Source: Microbacterium sp. Root553 (GTDB taxonomy: Bacteria > Actinomycetota > Actinomycetes > Actinomycetales > Microbacteriaceae). Taken from it: 64,000 nt of DNA. The notes beneath the pieces were generated by a model. The model was not told where the DNA came from. It saw nothing but the letters and a program-made list of their open reading frames with translations, and did not search any database. Below, one piece after another: positions 60,593 to 64,000 of the stretch. Numbering within the stretch: position 1 is the stretch's first letter; every line of letters starts with the position of its first letter. Location: NCBI RefSeq assembly GCF_001426995.1, contig NZ_LMFY01000001.1, forward strand, positions 124,001 to 188,000, read 5' to 3'. Made by a program: the position numbers and the translations under genes.

Positions 60593-61039
60593 TTACTGGG
60601 CGACCTGGTCGAGGGTGTACGTCTTCGGCTGCTGCGCAGCGTGCGGGTGCTCGCCACCGACGTAGACCTTGAGCTTCGACAGCTGCTGACGGCCGATGCT
60701 GTTCTTGGGGAGCATGCCGCGGATGGCCTTCTCCACGGCTCGGACCGGGTTCTTCTCCATCAGCTCGGCGTAGGTGACCGACTTCAGGCCGCCCGGGTAA
60801 CCCGAGTGACGGTAGGCCAGCTTCTTCTGGAGCTTCTGACCCGTGAGCGCGACCTTGTCGGCGTTCACGATGATGACGAAGTCACCCGAGTCGATGTGGT
60901 TGGCGAAGGTGGGCTTGTGCTTGCCACGCAGGAGCGTAGCGGCGTGCGAAGCCAGGCGGCCGAGAACGACGTCAGTGGCGTCGATGACGACCCAGTCACG
61001 CTGGACCTCGCCGGCCTTCGGAGTGTAAGTGCGCGTCAC
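60593..61039 (-). CDS. rplM: 50S ribosomal protein L13
   Basis: The 148-residue protein has the L13 pattern [50 protein letters not shown] and [14 protein letters not shown] [11 protein letters not shown]. It ends [19 protein letters not shown]. It is the first gene of the rplM-rpsI-glmM operon. Length and sequence are ordinary. Confidence 0.97.
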   Translation of the reverse strand: MTRTYTPKAGEVQRDWVVIDATDVVLGRLASHAATLLRGKHKPTFANHIDSGDFVIIVNADKVALTGQKLQKKLAYRHSGYPGGLKSVTYAELMEKNPVRAVEKAIRGMLPKNSIGRQQLSKLKVYVGGEHPHAAQQPKTYTLDQVAQ

Positions 61040-61219
61040 GATAGTGCTGCTTTCTTGTTCGAACGGAGAAGTTCGTGAATCCCACTCCGGGGTGGTTCCT
61101 CCCTACAGGGATGAACACGCCAGTGGAGGGCTCACGTTCGTTAGCACTCGGCAGTCGAGTACCAAAGAGACAGCCTACGTCATGCGGGGCGATCTCCCAA
61201 ACCGAGCGAGTCTCGGCGA
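61040..61219 (-). promoter_or_regulatory. rplM leader and promoter region
   Basis: The 180 bases upstream of rplM contain its promoter. On the minus strand TTGGTA at 61160-61165 and TAACGA at 61138-61143, 16 bases apart, are a possible -35/-10 pair. A leader of about 90 bases follows with short pairing blocks, including CCACTCCGGGGTGG near 61082-61095. No ribosomal-protein leader motif is recognised. Confidence 0.35.
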
Positions 61220-61888
61220 TCAGTCGAACCGCGTGGTGACGAGGATCGGGCGATGGTCGCTCAGCCCCTGCGGCAATGTCGTCACGCGCTGGATCTCGAA
61301 CCCGACCGAGGTCGCGAAGTCGTAGTGGCCGCGGAACACGCGGTACCGCGTGTACGTGTGATCGTCGCTCATCGTGAGCGCGTAGCCGTGCTCACGCACC
61401 GTCTTGCCGAGGTTCTCCTTGAACACCGGGTAGTTGTAGTCCCCGACCATCAGCTGGGGAAGCCCCTCGCCGAGAGTGGCGAGCTCGGTCAGCGCCGCGC
61501 GGATCTGGTGACGGCGCAGCGAGTTGAGCGCGGTCAGCGGCGCGGCGTGGAAGGACGCGGCGATGAACTCCCGGCCTGCGTCGATGTCGCGCAGCCTCGC
61601 CCCCAGCACGCGCTCGTGCGCGGGCTTGGCGATGCGGTCGTGCAGGGACTTCTTCAGCTCGATCGTCCGGATGCCCTGCAGGTGGAACTCGCTGGCCCGA
61701 TAGAACATCGCCAGACCCAGCCTGTTCGCCTGGGTGGCGTCGGCGAGGATCAGGTCGCCGATGGACTCCGGAAGGTCGGCCACGTCGCATTCCTGCAGAC
61801 ACAGGATGTCGGGATCGTGCTCCGAGACGAGAGCCACGAGTTCACTCGCGGCTCTGTGCTTCTGCAGGTTGTAGGAGATGACCTTCAT
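61220..61888 (-). CDS. Endonuclease/exonuclease/phosphatase family protein
   Basis: The 222-residue protein starts MKVISYNLQKHRA and has the family's catalytic elements: LQECD, a tyrosine-bearing segment TRYRVFRGHYD, VGDYNYPVF and SDHRPILVTTRF. These metal-dependent enzymes cleave DNA, RNA or phospholipids; nothing here decides the substrate. It has no signal peptide, so it is cytoplasmic. Expressed leftwards from its own promoter near 61889-61920, divergent from the MHS-family transporter. Confidence 0.88.
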   Translation of the reverse strand: MKVISYNLQKHRAASELVALVSEHDPDILCLQECDVADLPESIGDLILADATQANRLGLAMFYRASEFHLQGIRTIELKKSLHDRIAKPAHERVLGARLRDIDAGREFIAASFHAAPLTALNSLRRHQIRAALTELATLGEGLPQLMVGDYNYPVFKENLGKTVREHGYALTMSDDHTYTRYRVFRGHYDFATSVGFEIQRVTTLPQGLSDHRPILVTTRFD

Positions 61889-62001
61889 CGCTGTTCACGC
61901 TAGTGCGTCAGTCTTGGATTCCGGTGAAGATCATCGACCCTTCGCAGGAATGTCGTCTCCTCGTCACCTGCCCTCCGTGCGATATCTTGCATGCGTAAAC
62001 A

Positions 62002-62092
62002 TCCTATGTTTGACTTCGGCTCGATCCGCGAGAGCGGTCGTGAAGCCCGATTTCTCGCGGTATATCACCGCATCCGAAGCTGAAACATAGGA
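62002..62092 (+). promoter_or_regulatory. 10-bp inverted repeat spanning the transporter leader
   Basis: TCCTATGTTT at 62002-62011 and its perfect inverse AAACATAGGA at 62083-62092 are 71 bases apart. The downstream arm includes the AGGA of the ribosome binding site (62089-62092) ten bases before ATG 62103. If transcription begins upstream of 62002 the arms could pair and hide that site; alternatively they are two operator copies. Confidence 0.5.
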
Positions 62093-62102
62093 GTTGTAGC
62101 TG

Positions 62103-63419
62103 ATGAACGTTTCGCAGACGGCACCAACGGACGCCCCTCTCGGGCGCGACAAGAACATCCGCCGCACCGCGTGGGCCGGGATCATCGGAAGTGTGGTCGA
62201 GTACTACGACTTCACTCTCTTCGGACTCGCGGCAGCCCTGGTGTTCGGCCCGCTGTTCTTCCCCGACGCCGACCCCGCGACCCAGATCATCAGCTCGCTG
62301 CTGACCTTCGCGATCGGCTACCTGGGCCGCCCCATCGGGGGCATCCTGTTCAGCCATTTCGGCGACCGCATCGGGCGCAAGCCCATGCTGGTGACAACGC
62401 TAATGCTGATGGGCGTCGCGACCCTGGCGATAGGCCTGCTGCCCACGTATGCGCAGGTCGGGCTGTGGGCGCCGGTGCTCCTCGCACTGTGCCGAATCCT
62501 GCAGGGCATGGGAGCCGGAGCGGAGTATGTCGGCTCACTCGTCATGATGGCCGAGTCCGGAGACCGCACACGTCTCGGCCTGCGCGTCGCACTCCCCGGG
62601 ATGGGCGTGTTCGGCGGAATCGTGATCGCGACCGGCGTCTTCGCCCTGATCTCCCTGCTCCCCCAGGATGCGCTCCTGAGTTGGGGGTGGCGTGTCCCGT
62701 TCTTCGCGAGCATCGTCACCCTCGGCATCGGGATGTGGATCCGCACCGGCATCAACGAGACAGAGGAATTCCTCGCGGTCAAGGCGACAGGGCGCGTCGT
62801 ACGGTTCCCCCTCGCCGAAGCCGTCCGACACCAGTGGCGCGAGATCCTCATCGGCTTCGGTGTCAACGGGCCGTACTTGGCGTTCTCCTCCCTGACCCAG
62901 GTCTACCTTTTGTCCTATCTCACGGGAACCCTGGGCTACCCGGCATCGTTCGGGCTCGTCGCCAACCTCGTCTCCTCCGCGCTCGCCATCGGGATCGTGC
63001 CCCTGGCCGGCCACCTCGGGGACCGACTCGGACGCCGCCGAGTATGGCTGTTCGGGTGCGGCGTCTTCGCGATCTTCGGCTCCCTCGCCTTCCCTCTGCT
63101 CGCGACAGGAAGCGAACTCGTCATCGTCCTGACGATGGTCCTCGGCATCTCCCTCGGCCTCGCCACCCTCTACGCCACCCAGGGCGCGATCCTCACGGCG
63201 CTGTTCGACCCTCAGTACCGGCTCTCCGCGGTGGTCCTCGTACGAGAACCCACCGCCGCCCTCATCGCCGGTCCCACCCCGGCCTTCGCCGCGTGGCTCG
63301 TCCTCACCGCAGGCGGTTCTGCGTGGCCGGTCACCATCTTCTTCCTCGTCACCGCACTCGTCGCAGCTGGAACCGTGCTCTTCGCCTGGAAGCAGCTGGG
63401 ACGCGTCGAGTCCCGCTGA
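62103..63419 (+). CDS. MHS-family MFS transporter (metabolite:H+ symporter)
   Basis: The 438-residue protein has about twelve helices and MHS-group signatures. WAGIIGSVVEYYDFTLFGLAAALVFGPLFFP is in the first helix, FGDRIGRKPMLV is in loop 2-3, and GHLGDRLGRRRVWLFG is in the second half. The MHS group moves organic acids, betaine or aromatic acids with protons (ShiA, KgtP, ProP relatives). Substrate undetermined. AGGAG ten bases before the ATG gives the start. Its coding strand and GC usage match the host. Confidence 0.9.
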   Translation: MNVSQTAPTDAPLGRDKNIRRTAWAGIIGSVVEYYDFTLFGLAAALVFGPLFFPDADPATQIISSLLTFAIGYLGRPIGGILFSHFGDRIGRKPMLVTTLMLMGVATLAIGLLPTYAQVGLWAPVLLALCRILQGMGAGAEYVGSLVMMAESGDRTRLGLRVALPGMGVFGGIVIATGVFALISLLPQDALLSWGWRVPFFASIVTLGIGMWIRTGINETEEFLAVKATGRVVRFPLAEAVRHQWREILIGFGVNGPYLAFSSLTQVYLLSYLTGTLGYPASFGLVANLVSSALAIGIVPLAGHLGDRLGRRRVWLFGCGVFAIFGSLAFPLLATGSELVIVLTMVLGISLGLATLYATQGAILTALFDPQYRLSAVVLVREPTAALIAGPTPAFAAWLVLTAGGSAWPVTIFFLVTALVAAGTVLFAWKQLGRVESR

Positions 63420-63429
63420 AGGCTCGACC

Positions 63430-63888
63430 ATGACGCTGACTGCACGAGACACCGCATGATCACCTTCTCGACAGCTCCGGAGGCGCCCACGAACACCGTG
63501 ACATGCGTGGAGAGATCGCGGAGCACATCCTGAGGCGCGGCGTGCAGCTCCCTCAGGGTCTCCTCGGTCTCCCGCTGTTCCCGCTCCTCGTCGAACGGCA
63601 GCCGCGGCGGCGCCACGGGCCCAGACGCGCGGACGCGCGCAGCAGTCCGCCCAGATGTCCGCGATGCAGACCGAGGCGGTCTTCGATGCCGTCGACGACA
63701 CTCAGCGACTGCGCTCCCTCGGGCTGCCGATCGCCGGAGCGCCAGTAGCTCAGCGTCGCCATCGAGACCGGGTTGCCGTCGTCGATCAGCTGGCTCCGCA
63801 GGCGAGCGAGGGTGATGCCCCGTTCCGAGATCGCCGCGCGGAGAGCAGCGGCGAAACGGCCGCCCTGATCGTCGACCCGCTCCGTCAT
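63430..63888 (-). pseudogene. Helix-turn-helix regulator, probably frameshifted and truncated
   Basis: ATG at 63888 begins MTERVDDQGGRFAAALRAAISERGITLARLRSQL, continuing with DGNPVSMATLSYWRSGDRQPEGAQSLSVVDGIEDRLGLHRGHLGGLL. This is a recognisable actinobacterial XRE-like N-terminal domain. The frame then turns to arginine-rich shadow sequence near 63615. The next frame picks up plausible protein there (LPFDEEREQRETEETLRELHAAPQDVLRDLSTHVTVFVG) before running into antisense of the transporter. One frameshift around 63605-63630 plus loss of the 3' end explains this. A sequencing error or a genuinely short HTH protein is possible. Confidence 0.55.
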
Positions 63889-63907
63889 CGTTCCCCGGCG
63901 CCGTGTG

Positions 63908-64000
63908 TCATCGGCGCTCCCTGCGCTCTCTGCGCAGCCGCCGCTCTCGGCGCAGTCGCCGCTCCCGTGCGACCGCCGGCGTCTCGTCGCCGAGGGGGCC
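63908..64000 (-). CDS. C-terminal end of an upstream gene, cut by window edge
   Basis: Thirty codons in frame from the right edge end at TGA 63910-63908. The tail is strongly basic (ARERRLRRERRLRRERRERR). No family can be named. It would precede the HTH gene by about 20 bases and might belong to the same transcript. Confidence 0.4.
   Translation of the reverse strand, partial: GPLGDETPAVARERRLRRERRLRRERRERR

Noticed and set aside
61141..61165. CIRCE-like TTAGCACTC...GAGTACCAA before rplM
   Set aside because: The spacer is seven bases instead of nine and the second arm is altered; it more likely coincides with the rplM promoter.

Overview
The window is high-GC chromosomal DNA from an actinobacterium, most likely Microbacteriaceae and probably Microbacterium-like. 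The grounds are codon use and the presence and order of several blocks: rplM-rpsI-glmM, coaA, glmS, acpS-alr-tsaE-tsaB-rimI-tsaD, groES behind two CIRCE sites, guaB, guaB3-SURF1 and guaA-DUF3817. A comparable order occurs in other actinobacteria. No placement below family can be proved by eye. I found no tRNA, rRNA, CRISPR array, insertion sequence or prophage gene.

Left third (1-19.5 kb): the start of an ECF sigma gene with its YCII partner, ldh, then guaA translationally coupled to a DUF3817 membrane protein. Next is a sugar-use cluster on the minus strand: ABC binding lipoprotein, two permeases, class II ketose-bisphosphate aldolase, an ADP-dependent phosphofructokinase/glucokinase-family kinase and a ManA-type isomerase. 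A divergent DeoR-type regulator sits beside it. A very large secreted nuclease/5'-nucleotidase, SURF1, guaB3 and a sarcosine/N-methyltryptophan-oxidase-like flavoprotein follow.

Middle (19.5-36.5 kb): an ABC-F protein, then the most striking locus, a seven-gene minus-strand operon (27789 down to 21295) in which every start overlaps the preceding stop. It encodes a response regulator fused to a PIG-L deacetylase, an ATP-grasp ligase, a PHP phosphoesterase, a processive GT2 glycosyltransferase, a 47-residue membrane protein, a stand-alone receiver and a PAS-containing membrane histidine kinase. The content suggests a phospho-relay-controlled envelope or exopolysaccharide glycan system that I cannot match to a named pathway. 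It is followed by guaB, a branched-chain-amino-acid-type ABC transporter (livHMGF, with livK convergent) and rarD.

Right part (36.5-64 kb): groES, a THUMP-like methyltransferase, two tandem paralogous single-pass membrane proteins, the t6A/alr/acpS block, a DUF559/AbiEi-like gene, glmS, coaA and ppx. An accessory block follows: a LuxR-type STAND regulator, an MFS transporter and a 1444-residue sortase-anchored protein with seven repeats. Then come glmM, rpsI, rplM, an endonuclease/exonuclease/phosphatase-family protein, an MHS-type transporter and a probably decayed HTH regulator. Several intergenic terminators share a GGATGC/GCATCC core.
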